Part shown: positions 22,698-36,274 of the stretch, piece by piece
How positions within the stretch are numbered: the first letter of the stretch is position 1
How the letters are laid out: every line of letters begins with the position of its first letter
Assembly (NCBI GenBank): GCA_013398295.1
Contig: VZSF01005585.1
Span: 372,001-436,000 of the forward strand
Reading direction: 5' to 3'
Length of the DNA: 64,000 nucleotides
Source: Chionis minor
Taxonomy: Eukaryota > Chordata > Aves > Charadriiformes > Chionididae
Notes under the pieces: model-generated
The model's database searches: none
The model's input: the letters and a program-made list of their open reading frames with translations, nothing else
Told to the model about the DNA's origin: nothing
Made by a program: the position numbers and the translations under genes

Positions 22698-25600
22698 CAA
22701 GGAAATACCCTGAAGTCATTCAAACCCGTACAGCAACCCCAGCTCCGGCTGCCCCAACTTTTAGAAAGTTGCCCTGTGCTATTCTGGAATATACACAATT
22801 TCTGCAGCAGGGATTTGAGGTAAGAAGGGAGAAAAAAACATCCATGATTCCCTGCATCTTTGCATTTTAGATTTTGAAACGAAGAAAGAAGAATTTTAAT
22901 TGCTATTGTATGAAAAGGATCTTTAGTAATGTTTTGCCTTAGAGAAGATTTATTTTTTTTTTTTGCTTACATGTGTACTGATATCTGGTAAAGTCATCTT
23001 TATAAAGAGCTTCAGAAAAACTAGACTTAGAAATAAAGATAGCCAACACAGATTATAACCAGCATTTTTCCATGATTCATCTCCACTGTATACAGTAAGA
23101 AAGCTTCCAAGACAACCTACTAGGTGACCAACAGAAATAATCCAGGTTTTGGATATTTTACTGCAAGGCTGCGTGTCCCTCTAAGGAAAGGCTAGAAGGA
23201 AAAAATGTATTTATTCCCAGGAAGAGAGGGCTGAACATAGTAATTGTCTTCAAAGCTGTGTAAGGTTATAAAAAGGACAGCAGTCAATTGTACTCCATGC
23301 CTATTGAGAGTAAATCCAAAAATTAATCAGCTTAATTGCCAGCAAGGAACATATAGGCTACGCATTAGAAAAAAGCTGCAAGGACAGGGCACATAGGAAC
23401 AACCTAGTAGAAGATGTTTTGTAATGTGCTCCCCTTAGGTTTTTAAAAGAACAGGGTTAGACTATCCATCAGAGACGGCCTAAGTATACCGGTCCTGCTC
23501 CAGGATGGGCAGTTGGATCCCACAATTCCGAATATCCCTCTCGTCCTATATTTTGTCGACTTTCCAGTCCATGTGCCTCCGTGGAGCAAAACAGATACCC
23601 AGCAGAAAACAGACACAATTCTCCGCAATGGCTGAGAGCACTCCTATCAAATGCTGCGTCCTCACCCACCAAGAACACAGACACATTTCTTCTGTACTGA
23701 CCCCAAAGCCCAGTGCAGCAAAACAGATATTCACATAGTTGCACTCAATACTCATCTTAAGGCAGCTAAGCACAGGTAAAACAAATGTGAGTGGAAGAAA
23801 AGTTTCTACTCTGACTTCGAGAGCAAAGCAGACATTTTTAATCCCCAAGCAAACAGGCTTGGGAGGGATCGTATCATTTAGTCAGAGACAATCATTCCAA
23901 TAGTACCGTCATAGGCAAGAAAATCCACAATCAAAACACAACTGCCAGCACCTCCAGTGACCGTGAGTGTCATTACCTTGCTTACAGACCCACACCAAAC
24001 TCGAATCATTTGTGGGAGCGATGCGCTGGAGACAACGACTCAGAGAACCGTCTGATTCTGGAGCTCCAAACCAAGCGGGAAGATCTCCTGTTTTCCTACT
24101 GAGCTCCTGATGTATATGAGCACTGGCTCGGCGTCCACAGGCAGCACGTATGTTCGGGTTCCATGTGAGTTTCTGCAGTTTGTACAGCAGCAGATTGCAC
24201 CAAAAAGGGTACTATTTTCAAAGAAATTCTCCGAGGCAGAGGAAAACATCTGGCACCCCCCTAGAAAGTCTTCCCTGCCACCCACACATGGGCTGGACAC
24301 CCCATTGTGCTGTCAAAAACCTCAATCTGTTTTTAACAACTAAGGAAAAACATTTCCGGCAGAACGAAACTTAACCTAAATGTTCCTTTGCCAAATTATA
24401 CCACCTCCTTTCTGGTTACATTTATGGGGGAAGGAAACTCATGACTTAGGAAAACAAATGAATAAATCACTGGTCAGTCCCATCCCACAAAAGGTCTCTT
24501 ACCCCTCCGTAAAAGGGTTTTCAAATGCTGAAGCAGACCATTAAAGATCAGCAACGCACCCTGACAAAAGTTCTCAAGTGAACCTAAGTTCTACCTTGTC
24601 TTGTGTTTTAACTGATCTAAAACTTAAAAACCTCCCATGTGAAACGCCAGCAAGGCAAGGTGCAAAGCAAGGCACCGAGCACCCACCCCAGGGACAGACA
24701 CGCATGTGCAAGGTGACAGCAGCAGAGTATTTTCAGCCAAACCCCAGAGAAACCAGCCGTGAGAGTGAGCGGCTCTTCCCCTAAAGAACCACACAGCAAA
24801 AGCCAACAAGTCCCAGTCGCAGCCAGATTTGAATTTTCAGGGCTGAGCTCAGCAAGCCAAGAGTTTAAAACGGAGACTTACTCTGTTCTCGCGGCCGCAC
24901 AAAGTCAACTAATTCACAATGAGGGAAGGAAAGTTCAAGTGCCTTTGAGGAGGCGATGGTTCTGGTGGGCTGGCTGCCTGACAGGGTTTGTCAGGGCTAA
25001 GCCCTGTTTACCCTTTGCAGTCTTTTATTGCAAACCCATCCATCCCATTCCGTGCCTACACACTGCATCTGACACCCAAACCCAAATGCACATGGTTAGT
25101 TATTTCTGGGGGATGTAGCCGGATGGGGTTACTTGCCGCTTGCTCCTCCATGTCCTTTGCCTTTCTAACATATTTCTGGAGTTTGAGGATATGGAGCTGA
25201 ACCATTCCCCCCGTCAAGTCCTTCCCCCAGCACCAGCACTGTTGCTGGCCTCAACGCCCCTCCATTCAGCCTCTTCTTTCAGTTTTACAATTGGCACCTT
25301 CTTCCCCATAGTATTTAAGAAAAATTAAGATAAACAGTACACATTGTAGCCCCAATGCTACAGTACATTCCTTGCCTAAACAAGGATGCAGGATTGTAGC
25401 ATTCAAAACCATACAGGCATCTTAATCCCAGTTAAGAGTTCCCAATACCTGGCCATGGGAAATCAAACTGGTTTGGAGAGCATCAAACACCCTCCCTTCC
25501 TGTCCTACTTCTTCCAGCTATCTGAAAAGAATTCAAAAGGACACAAGAAGCACATACTCACATAAGCAGCTCACAAACGAACATTCAAATTACTGCTTTT

Positions 25601-28104
25601 CTGTTTGTCGTGCTTAGATGACAGTTGAAGACCTGTGGACAAGCATGAAATGGAAGGCCAGCGCACCGAGCCTGCACCCCACGCAGGTGCATGTTAACAC
25701 CAGGCACATGGTACCACTCTGAGCGTTAACCATCCTGGCAAACAACGGGATGAAAGCATGCCCATATACAACATCACAAGTAGGGAGAAAGTCTCGTCAT
25801 TCCCAATAAATTCAGTTCCAGCTATAAGATTTCATGCACCTCAGACAAGGACCTCTGCATGTCTGACTCCACAGATACAACCTGATATTGCAGATCGCCT
25901 CCGCATTAATTCCCTGTTAATGAAAGGATCTGACATTATTAATCTTTACATCCATTCAGTTTCATATGCTTTTGCTGACAAATACTCTTAAGACAAAAGA
26001 ATTCAAAAATCACTACAATTAAATCCTTTGTGATGGCTTCAATTTAAAAAAAGAAAAATCAAAGCCATGAAAGAGAGGCAGACATTAATTAATAAACACA
26101 TTCACAAAGCAAGCTCTAAACCTCTAACAAGACTTTGCCAGAATACTCAATAGCCGGGAGTTTCTGATGAAAGCTGCATTAAGTCAGCTTGTAAATCAAT
26201 TCCAGCTTTTCCTCTGTAACTCAGGAAAGTCTTGGGTACTTACAGAAATTATGGAATTTGGAGAGCGGGAAGAGCAGACCCAGGCCACAGAGCAGAGTCA
26301 TCTCACACCAGATTTCCTCGTAGCTATTACAAGTGTCCATCATCATTTAGCTTAAAAACCCTCCACAATATAGACCAGCTCAACAATAACCATTGTCATC
26401 ATCAGTCCTGTTGTAGGAAGGCTGCTTGTAAAGGGAAAAGCAAACGGACAGAAGTTTGCTCATAGCTAGAAACAAGCCTTTTTAAGTCTAACGAGGGTCA
26501 AGCCAGGACCACTCCAGGAGCTGTTTTCCTGGTTTTCTGTTGGCTTGATCAGCTGGCAGTGGCTCCTCCAGACAAATATTTTGGCTAGATTCACTGAACA
26601 CCAGACTTCAGAACACACCATTTCAGCCCTCAGGGCCGCAACGTGGCCCCCACCAGGCTCTGAGGACCAACACAGAGCTCAGCCAGTCCCCGTCCCCAAG
26701 TGTGCAGGGTGAGGGCAAGGTTTTCTAAAGACCCAAAGCGCCCCACTGACACCCCTCCAATGCTGGTAAATACAGAGTAGACACTCAAAGACTTCAAAGA
26801 AAGGAGACAAGGGAGCATTTCATCGCAGGTATTTTTAAGAGAGATAAGCAAAGTTTCTCTCTTATGTATGTTATAAGCAAAAATTTAGTTCCCATCCCAT
26901 CCATCTCACCTTCTTTTTTGTGATAGCAACTTTCCTGCAGAGATGCTCTGTCCGGTTAAAAACAACAGACTTAATCGTCCCATTGCACGCTCAGCTTTTA
27001 AAGCCAACAAGGCAGAAAATCAAGGCAGAAAATACAGTTTTATAACTACTGTTCAGTAAATTACTTATGAAAGCATCCAGCTTAAAAAGGTTTTCCACAA
27101 TTATGGTAAGTTATAGAAGTGATTTGTTGGCATATTAGTTACAGTCGCACCTGTACTGGTCTGCTGGCCAAAACACTTCAAGATCAAAGGAGAAGCTGAA
27201 AACAGACAAGAATATTTATTATTTTGATGAACACCGCATTCAAGAAGTCATCGCCACGGCCATGGGCTGTGCAAGTACAGAACAAACTGATACTGTCCTC
27301 AAAAGCTAAGAGCTGAAACACAGGCCATAAAACAGATCCAGGCCGGCAGTACAAGTAAGGATGAATGAATGCATCAACACCTCACTTTAATTTTGGTGTA
27401 TTAAGAAAGGTATACTTAAAATCTCTATCACTTCATCATGCTGCCTCTGTCATCGTGTAACCATTATGTAAGGCAGTATAATTAAATATAAACTTTTCAC
27501 TCCCCAGCACCAGTTATGCAATAACATTTAATTAACTGAGATCCTTCAAGTTTAAGAGAACCTTTAAGGAGTTTTAAGACACAAGTCAATGCCTCTCTTC
27601 ATTGCCTCATATTCAAATCCTCCAAGAGGAACTATCTCCACCTTCCTTCTCATTTCTTCAGTACAAAGATGGCTTGTCAGGTTTTATTCGGTTTTATCTG
27701 CTTGCAAGATGCTGTCTTAGGCTCCTAAAAATGCAGAGACATATTTTGTACAATCTGTCAGCAACTGTCTTCAGATGCAAGGCTACAGGGAGCTGATGAG
27801 CTTTTTCCATATCAGAATGAGTCACAAAAATGGATTATACACACTTAATCCTCCTCACACTGGTGAATTTCCTGATTTTTTTGTTCAATAAAAATAAAAT
27901 AAAATGGAAATTGGCCCGATGAAACCTTGTAAGAACAGTTTTCCCTCAGGATGTCCTGAGAGAAAAGAAATATGGCTCTGCCATTTTAGAGGACCACAGA
28001 GCTTCCAGCACTCATTCCCTTCTACTCCAAAATCAAGCATCTCCCTGCTTTCAGCACCCATTCCCAGCACTGTGGTTAGATTCCTCCATGGCTTTTTTTT
28101 TTCT

Positions 28105-28105
28105 N
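28105..28105. other. Single ambiguous base (N)
   Basis: One N follows a T-rich run and leaves one residue undetermined. Others are at 37120 and 54253. Confidence 1.
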
Positions 28106-31100
28106 GGTGTCACATCATGTGCGTCCACGTGACGTTCAGTATCCGTGGTTTAGGGGTTCTTTTGCTGTTTTTGCAAAATCCTCTGCTCTCTACAAACTAA
28201 GCAAATAAGAAATCATTTGCCCTCTTTTCTTCACAAAACGTTTTCACCGTAGAAGTCTTACTAATCTACACTCGCTTGAAATGCAAATATTTTTTACAAA
28301 ATCGTTCTGCTAATTTTTATGAAAGCCAGTACCTGGCACGATCAGAACCCCCTCACTGAAACTCTCTTTCAGTTAAATCTCAAAAGAACAAAACCTGAGC
28401 TTGGGCAACGTCCCTTCCATTTTGAACAGGGATTTAGAAAGAGAAGCATGAGTTTTGCTGCTGTTTGCTAATCCCAGCAGAGAGAATAAGGAATCCAAAC
28501 TGCCTGAAAGCTCATCCCTGAAAATAATGTGATTTTCCTATAAGATTAAAAAAAAAAATGCATCTATTCATAGATTTGAGCTTAAAGAGGCAAAAAAGAA
28601 GTCTTCATACTTCTAACATATGGTCCACGTCCAACTTTTAGTGCAAAGCTGCCCCATCAGGCAGCGAGCTGACGGACAGAATGGAAACCAGGGCTTCATC
28701 TTTATGGTTATTTCCTTGCTTACTGGATTTGGGTTTTTAGCTTCACTCTGAAACGTTGCCATGCTACATTTAGTACGTAGTCACTGGCATCACTTTAAAG
28801 GCCCCAGCAGAGCTCAGTCAGCAAACCAGATTAGTTACACCACGCAGGGAGGAGGGCTTGTGTGTTTTGGGGAGCGCTGGGGAAGCAGGAAGGCATCCCG
28901 TTGTGGTGGTGAAAGCAGCAACAGTGGAGGGAGAGGGAGGGGAGGGAAACAAGCCTGCTCTTAAATTTGACTTTCATCTTAGACAGCGTGCCCTATTTAA
29001 CTGCAGAGGGCTATTACGCACGGACACGACTGACTGTCCTGGGAGACTTTTGCAGACTGTTCTGCACGTGAACAGTCTCGCTGATGGAGCAGAAGTTCAT
29101 GTCTTGTCATGCCACATCAAATTTCAGGTTAATGCACCCTGTCAAAGCTGTGGAGCAATGCAATCAGTGTCTGCCTCAGCGCAGCCAGCGTCCTTCGGGT
29201 GACACGTGATGGCAGAGGTGGGTGAGGATCCTGAGCAAACCGACGGCCCTTAGCACAGCCGCAGCACCTCTGGGTAACATCCCTTCTTCTCCAGGGAAAG
29301 TTCTGCCAGTCGAGGTTGCATCTTCCACCCACGAGAAGAAGGCTGCTGTAGGATCCACCCCCATGCGCCTATACTGCACCTAATTTGACAGCCACTTTGA
29401 AAAGGGTTTGGGGCCAAGTGCTTCCTGTGAATTGCTCCTTTCTCTGCAAAACCCACTTAATGGAATTAAACGAAGGATCAATTTGGCCCATGGAGTATCT
29501 GAAGTGCAAAATTAGATTTTATCTCATTCCATTATAGAAAATTCCAAAATGGGGAAAAATTTTCATTCGTAAGCTCATAGAAGTTACTATAAAAATACAA
29601 TGCAAAAATAGGAAGGGTTTTTTTCCTTCTACAAACCATTTAAAAATATATAGTCTATTCAGAGCATGGACCTCATTAAAGAGTTATAGATGACAGTTAC
29701 AGAGAAAGTGGATAGGGAGAAAAGTTTAATTATTTTAAACTTTCCTTTTTCAGTTTTCCAACCAGATGAGAAGAATCATTACAGCAGAATCATAAAGATT
29801 ACTCTGCAAGGAGAAAAAAACCCCTCACACGCAACTTAAGACACTAAACGAAGTTAAACACATATTTGATAATCTTCTATTCATTAGAATATACATTTGG
29901 TTAATACCCTTGAGCTTCAGAATTTCCAAAATGTACCTGCAACGTAAAGTACCATGTTCTTCCCTCTATCCTGTCACTTTTTTGAGTATTTCAGCATTTT
30001 TTCCCTTAACACAGGAAGAGGAAGGTTTTTATTATTTTGGACCTACCCCTTGGAAACTCTGCTTCCTCAGCAGTCAGATTTTGCTGAGGGCGTGATTCCC
30101 TTCCCTGCCAGAGGAGTATGCCCTGCACGGCTAATCTTTTTGGGAGGAGATGAAGGAATAGGAGAACAATTGCGTGAAACATTACAAATCTCTGGGAATT
30201 ACACCCCCTTATCAATACGTGAAAAGCATGTAAAAAGATAAGAACATATTAAGTCACGTTTTGGGCACCAACCAGGAGTTGGCTTTCAGCCGTGAGCCTC
30301 CCAGCTTTGCCTGTGTCACCCCTGACAACGCTCTTGCTGCCCTCATTGACCGTCGCTCCTTGCATGCACGCACGCCTGTCACCTCTGGCTCACTCCTTCC
30401 CCACCTCCCCAGGAGAAGTAGTATGCAGTGTTTAGAGAGTAAAGATGGGTCTTTTGCATCCACGATATTACTTTTAGCGTGATGTGCACACAGAGTGCCA
30501 TCTTGGGGCAACTCGGTATTAAGTTATCTAGATACTTTGTCACTACAGGAACTACAGGCTGGATTAATCCCAGCTCGCTTCCATTTCCTGTATTATACAC
30601 CTGAATGCATGTTTCAGCCGCCAGAGAAAAGCTGGATTTTTTTTAAGGAACAATTCATTGGATTTCGCTAGACATCTACTTGAAGGCTACCTGAACTGCC
30701 CAAAGCACTGTCGTTTTTTATACACTGAATGCAAGAGGAAAAGCTCCGAGAGCATTCCTGTTTGGTCAGATGAGCGCAAACCTAGACATCTGTATATTGA
30801 GTAAATTAATAAAACCACAAAAAACACACCCTGCAAGAAATCTAGGCTCTGCCTCCAACAACTCAGCTATTGTACAGGGGGGAAAAAATATATATACAGA
30901 GCTAATTCTTGGAGAAATTACTAAAAATTAAACTACTATATTACTGGCATAAACACTGAGCTGCTCTTATTATTCTCTTCCTGCTGTGGAGGCAGCTGCA
31001 AAGCGCTGGTTCTCAGGGCTTGGCTCTGCTGGAGTTAGTCCAGGATCAGCCCAAAAACAATGCAACATCTTACCTCTGATGTTCAGCCTTATCCCCACAC

Positions 31101-33348
31101 GGCAAGCACAAACGCTCAAACTGCTGTCCAAGAAACACACAAAACCCACCGACAATCCCACAAACGCATCAAGATGATGGTGCAGAGGGGTTTCCAGGAT
31201 CCGTGCCTAACCCACAGGAGTATGACAATCCAGAAATGACCATCCGATCTCAGCATCACACAGAGTTATTAGACAGCAGAGGAGAGGAAGAACTGCATTT
31301 TAGTAACTCTTCTACCCTTCTCCCAATAGTTTAATACCAACAGGAAAAAATACCAGCCCTTTCTATAAATATACGTAAAATATTGCTACCATGTGTGTGG
31401 AGAAGGGTTTTTGCACTTGCCTTCATTGCAGAGTTTAAATCCTGGAGCGATCCCAAGGGAAAAATGAAACAGGGGTCTGCTGCAGAGCCTGTGTGCGCAC
31501 CATAAACTGCCAGGCATCCTGGCACAGCTCAGCCCCGTCAGCAGCTCTGCTCCAGAGAGCCAGGAGCAAAAGAACCAGGGTGGGAAAACCTGCAGAGCCG
31601 TGGCCTGCCCACTTTTACTCTACCAAGTACAAGTTGTAGTAGTTTTCAGAAGTTCCCCGTTTTCTTCGGTGAATAACAAAGCTACATGAGGAAACCAGCA
31701 AAGGGATTTGGAGGAAAGAGGTTCGGTGCTAAGAGTAGCCTCCGTGAAGGCGTACAAGGAGAAAAGGGACAACCAACAAGAGAGGTTACAAAAATAAAAA
31801 TACATCTTATCTGTCGAACAGATACTGAAGCACTTTTTCCTTTAATACACAGCAATGGTGTCTCCTACAGGGCAAAACCTGCACACAATTGCAGAGCCTG
31901 AACAGCAGAGCGCATGGATGGGAAATGTCCCCAGGTTGGAACGAGCTGGTCTCCACCTGCCAGCCAGCAGGCAGATAATCCATACATCCGTTCTTCTGTG
32001 CCCTTCCTTACAGGGCTGAGTGGTTGGATCTCAAGAAGCAGTGAGGAGAAGGAGGGGTGGGCTACGATCATCTCTGTGTTGCGACCGCCGACCAAACCAC
32101 AGCATGCAGAAGGCTGAGACCACACACGTCACCGGAAGGGCAGCTGGAAGGAGTCCCCATCAGGGTGACCCCCTGGCCACATGGCTGAATTTACCACTCA
32201 TGCAAAAGTCACAGCATGGCAATGAAACACAAGCTACTGTCTTCTGTGCCGAGGGGCCAGGGAGGGTCAGTCACGGGCAGCTTCGCTGCCACAGCACCAG
32301 ACCAGCTTCCCACAGACACAGATCCTCTGACACCTGCATCCACACAGCAAGATTCACACCCGTTAAAGTAAATTTGGATGCAAAACATAATTGCTGTTCT
32401 TGATTAAAGGGACATGGAAGGAAATAAAAACAATTTGTAATAAAAGTTCCCAAAGGCCAAATGGCAGGGAGTTCATCGTGAACAGCATCTCATGAAGACA
32501 GGTACTTAGTTTCCCCCTACACCACCAGAGAACCAGGTAGGAAATCACCAAATACCAATAGAAACAGTGAAAACAAATGGTCTCACGCTTTTTCTGGAGA
32601 CCTTCGCAGCGGGAAGCGGGGTCAGTGCCAAGCAGAGAGAATGGAGACTCACAGCCATGTGGTAAATCATCCCCCGACCTAGATGCTGGCTTTTCGGAGG
32701 GATATTTCTGCAGCCTGCGAAGAGAAAGTCAGGCCCCAGACTTGCGTCATCCCACCCCTGAGTCATCTCACCCTGCAGCTCCTCTCCCCTACCATCACTC
32801 CTCGTCCGGGCTCACGTAATTACCACCGCAGAGCTGCAATCATCCCCATGCAGTCGGAGCGAAGCTGGCATCCCCACCCACACACCGGGAAAGAGCCGTG
32901 CTCGCCCCAAATTCGGCAGCTGAACGTGAAACTGAGACCCTAGGACAAGATGAGGAGGTGGGGGGGGCTCCCGCAGGGCTCCTGAAGGGATTCAGGCAGG
33001 GGATGCTGCCTGGGATACAGGATGCCCTACATACAGGGGATGGGAGTGGGGACAGAGCGGCGGTGGGGGATGGATGATCCGTGCTTTGCTCGTGCCCATG
33101 ACCAGGTTATGTCAGGTGCTATTAAGGCACGAAGCGTGAGTCTTGTGTCTGAAACCCTGCTGCTGCAGACTGCTCCAGCAGCCTTGAAATAAAACTGCCT
33201 ATAAAAAAAGAGCTTTTTTTTAAAAAAAGACAACCAAAAAAACCCAACAAACCACCACACCCTAGGCAGCAGTTAAGAAAGAAAAACGTGGCCAAATACA
33301 GGGGGGCAAACCAAAAAGGGGGGCTGCACCTCCAAAACCACCCTCCTC

Positions 33349-33452
33349 CCGTGGGTTTTTGGGAGTGCCGCTGCCGTTTCGTCCGCTCAGCTCCGCCGCC
33401 CGTGCGTGTCCCCCGAAGGCAGAGCCGCAGCCGCCGGGGAGCTCCACCGCGC
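33349..33452. promoter_or_regulatory. Small CpG-dense cluster (possible promoter-type islet)
   Basis: About 15 CpG dinucleotides fall within roughly 105 bp, for example CCGCTGCCGTTTCGTCCGC and the CCGCCGCCCGTGCG stretch, against a CpG-poor background. CpG density like this is typical of vertebrate promoters or unmethylated regulatory elements. A minus-strand frame of 61 codons (33262-33447, beginning MELPGGCGSAFGG) starts inside it, which would fit a minus-strand first exon, but no splice donor or product could be established. It is too short for a formal CpG island on its own. Confidence 0.35.
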
Positions 33453-35744
33453 CTTCAAAGAGCCTAAAGTGGGTCAGCGGAACAGCGAGAGAAAACCTGA
33501 TTTCAGTATGAAGAAAGCGGGCAGACCTGCTGGCTGAGAGCTGGCAGAAGGCAGAGAAAGGCGTTCACAAGCTCCCCATCTCCACGGAGGCACAGGAAGG
33601 CAAGGACCACTCCTCTCCTCTCCCAGAATCGCAGGGAAGGAACTGCACTCCCCAAATCTGTAATGGGATGCAAGTTTCAGAAGCAAATTTGAGGATGGGG
33701 GAGTATAAGATAAGCATGTCCCTCTGTCCTCCAGTCTGCCTAAGGCCACCCTCACCCACCCTCCCAGTCAATTTGTTTCTGATTGAAACCGAGTGAGACA
33801 ATTTTAATCCATCCAAATTTAAAACCCTCCTGAGCCCGATGGCCACGTCTGGCACCCTCCTTCCTTGCGCCTGAGCAAACCCAGAGACATCGGAGGGAGA
33901 GCCCCAACCACAACTGCCAAGCTCAGGCAGCATCTTCTGGAAACAATTAAAAATGCTAAACAGGACACCAGGAGGAGGAAGCTTTGTTTTCTCTCTTACT
34001 CTGATGGAGGCTTTTGACCTTAAAATAAAACAAGCCAAAGCCGCTTCTGCATTTATAAGCAGAGCACAGCAAATGGGTTTGGGGGCTGCCAAGTACTAGG
34101 GGTGAGGTGGAACCTTAAGAAACATACAACTGCCAGAATCATAATTGAAGTGTCATTTGAAAAGTAAAAGAGTTTTGCAAACCATGAAACTCAGAGCAGT
34201 GAGAGCTCTTGCGGGGAACTAAGGCTTTGCCCATGTCCCGAGCAGGTGAAAATGGGTAATAGAGACCTTATTATCCTCCAGTGCCACCAAACTCCAAGAA
34301 CCACGCACACCCTCTCCCCACCTGGGCTTTCTGAAACCTAGCATAAATCTGTCCTTGCTCTGGCAAAATGCCTTCCCAAGCCACATCACTGGAAACCAAG
34401 CAGGTTTTTCTCTGCAGATCCTGGGCAAACCATCTGAGATCCCTCTACGGAGCTGGAGACCCACCAGTGTGGTCTACGGGCCCACACAAAACCATCACAC
34501 CCTTGTCCTGACTGCTGGCTCCAGGGTGGGCTATATATTTGCTTAAAGACTTCCAATGAAAATATCATCTTAAGAAATCACAGCAACAAGGGATGGGTGG
34601 GGAGAACATTCCCCGTGAGAAAGAATCTGAGCTCTGTAATTGCACGTATCACATCTAGATATTGTTGTAAAGAGCTCTGCCTACAGAAGGAATAGGAGAT
34701 TTGATCTAATACGCAAATAAAAATCAGAGATCTCTCCTGCCAACCATGAAAAAGGCTATCAATAATTCATTTTAACAAAAAAGGAGATCAAAGAAAAACG
34801 CTGTTAGTTTGACATTTTGATATGTTGGCTCAGGATTCTTCTTTAATGTAATATGTAACAAACAGCAGAGTTCATCTATAAATGCCAGACACGCTTGTAA
34901 ATTGTAGAATATAGCAGGTCCTATTAATATTCACTTGGACTTTTTAATTAATTCACTTTGGCTGCCTTTACATCTCTTTTACTGCCTTTATCCAGCGATT
35001 GTAGGTCAAGTGGAGCTCTCAGAAACACTACACAGAGTTTCCAAAGATAAAGTTTCAAATTTGTAACCATGTTTTCCATCTATTTCTTCACATTACCCAC
35101 CACATAGCCTCATGTTCAACCCAACTTGTTTGACTATCACGTACTCGCTGTGAAGCACTTCCGAAAATTGTACAGTCAAGAGCCAGAATGAGGTGCTTGT
35201 TTCCTAAATAACTGCCTGTGCAAGTTCACTCTCATATATAGCAGTTTAATTTCACTTACAATTTCCTTATGGGCATTTGGTGGAATGGATGAAGTATATC
35301 GTACTCCAGAAAGCACAGGCTTGCAATCCACAGATTTCAGTGTTATGTTGCAAGAAGTATTTATTGCAGCGGAGAACTGTTGGCAAATTTAACATATATT
35401 GCTCAAGCTCAGTCTGTATTCCCTTTGGCGTGCAGGAGACACAAGGGCACTCATGTCTTCTAAATGTAGGAAGGGTAGGGCAAATTTCTTCCAAGATAAA
35501 AACCTCTCTAAAATGCAGAGAATGGGTAACTATCTGTGACTTATCAGTTCCAGGGTCGAGTAGAAAAGTAAATACTCCTGTTGTTACATCACTTTGATTA
35601 AGGATTCTCTTTAATGTACATTTTTAGGCAATATTCAGACAGTTCTGTAAAAATCTATTTCCCTAGAGGAAAGTCCTTGATGGCAACAGCCTTCGTTCGA
35701 GGGTAACAATGCATGTGCTGTCTTCGGAGGGAAAGCAGTTGTCA

Positions 35745-35833
35745 TGCAGGTCCTGAGCAGGTCCTGAGATCAAGAGGCTGGATCCTACAGCCTCTTGGGT
35801 ATAGATTCATAGATCCGTAGGCTTTCTATGAAT
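35745..35833. repeat. Tandem duplication followed by two perfect inverted repeats
   Basis: GCAGGTCCTGA is tandemly repeated at about 35745-35766. It is followed by CAAGAGGCTG (35771-35780) facing CAGCCTCTTG (35788-35797) across a 7-base loop. Next comes ATTCATAGA (35805-35813) facing TCTATGAAT (35825-35833) across 11 bases. Both stems are perfect. The second stem resembles 8-bp CATAGATT-type units, so a decayed CR1 tail is an alternative origin. Transcribed, either strand would fold into two adjacent hairpins. Confidence 0.55.
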
Positions 35834-35894
35834 TGTAGTTTTTAAATTACTATTTACCTTGGCTGTTCTATCCAGAAAAGAACTATAGTTTGAT

Positions 35895-35907
35895 GGGGGG
35901 GGGGGGG
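35895..35907. repeat. Poly-G tract (13 G)
   Basis: This is an uninterrupted G homopolymer in AT-rich context. It is a simple repeat prone to sequencing length error. Confidence 0.85.
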
Positions 35908-36023
35908 AACAGTTACTGAATGTGATGACAGTCCAGATGGTAAAGCTGTTATCTAATCCAGATAATAAAGTCATATCATCTTTGTTACATCCAGTCAGTT
36001 GTGAACAGAAAGAGTCAAGAGGA

Positions 36024-36043
36024 TTTTTTTTTTTTTTTTTTTT
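36024..36043. repeat. Poly-T tract (20 T)
   Basis: This is a homopolymer of 20 T with no recognised adjoining retroelement. Confidence 0.85.
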
Positions 36044-36242
36044 ACCAACTGTTTGCAGAGCCCAGTGCTGACAGTTGCATGTACGGGAATCCTGTGGCAC
36101 TGCCGGCTGTCCGAAAACAGCGCTCAGGAAACTGCACATCCCTTGGTGGATGGCTTTTACCCATGCTGGCAAACAGGGGGGTCATCGTCCCTGCCAGGGA
36201 GCCAGCGGCCACAGGGGAGCTTTTTTCCCCACACACTTCAAC

Positions 36243-36274
36243 CCCAAGAAATCCCATCCCCAAGAAATCCCATC
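36243..36274. repeat. 16-bp perfect tandem duplication
   Basis: The unit CCCAAGAAATCCCATC occurs twice without spacer or mismatch in a C-rich stretch, consistent with local slippage. Confidence 0.9.

Larger units (their letters stand above)
16857..33348. other. Long non-coding interval
   Basis: No transposon or gene was recognised over about 16.5 kb. Landmarks are a T19 tract at 18043-18061, an 18-bp perfect palindrome at 22680-22697, and a 9-bp inverted repeat with a 5-base AT loop at 29721-29743. A single ambiguous base lies at 28105. A poly-A/poly-T inverted stretch lies at about 33200-33235. Larger frames (17362-17859 minus, 165 codons; 19527-19997 minus, 156 codons) lie in GC-richer DNA and overlap similarly long frames on other strands, so they are judged chance. 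The AT-rich segments around 22.4-22.7 and 25.75-26.15 kb have the texture of conserved non-coding DNA, but this cannot be shown without alignment. Confidence 0.55.

Noticed and set aside
33565..34092. 175-codon minus-strand frame, one of the longest outside CR1
   Set aside because: No recognisable domain, overlaps a 93-codon frame in another frame, and lies in moderately GC-rich DNA where such lengths arise by chance. No splice context was found.
35771..35797. Possible microRNA precursor
   Set aside because: The stem is only 10 bp with a 7-base loop, far shorter than a microRNA hairpin, and no known mature sequence was recognised.
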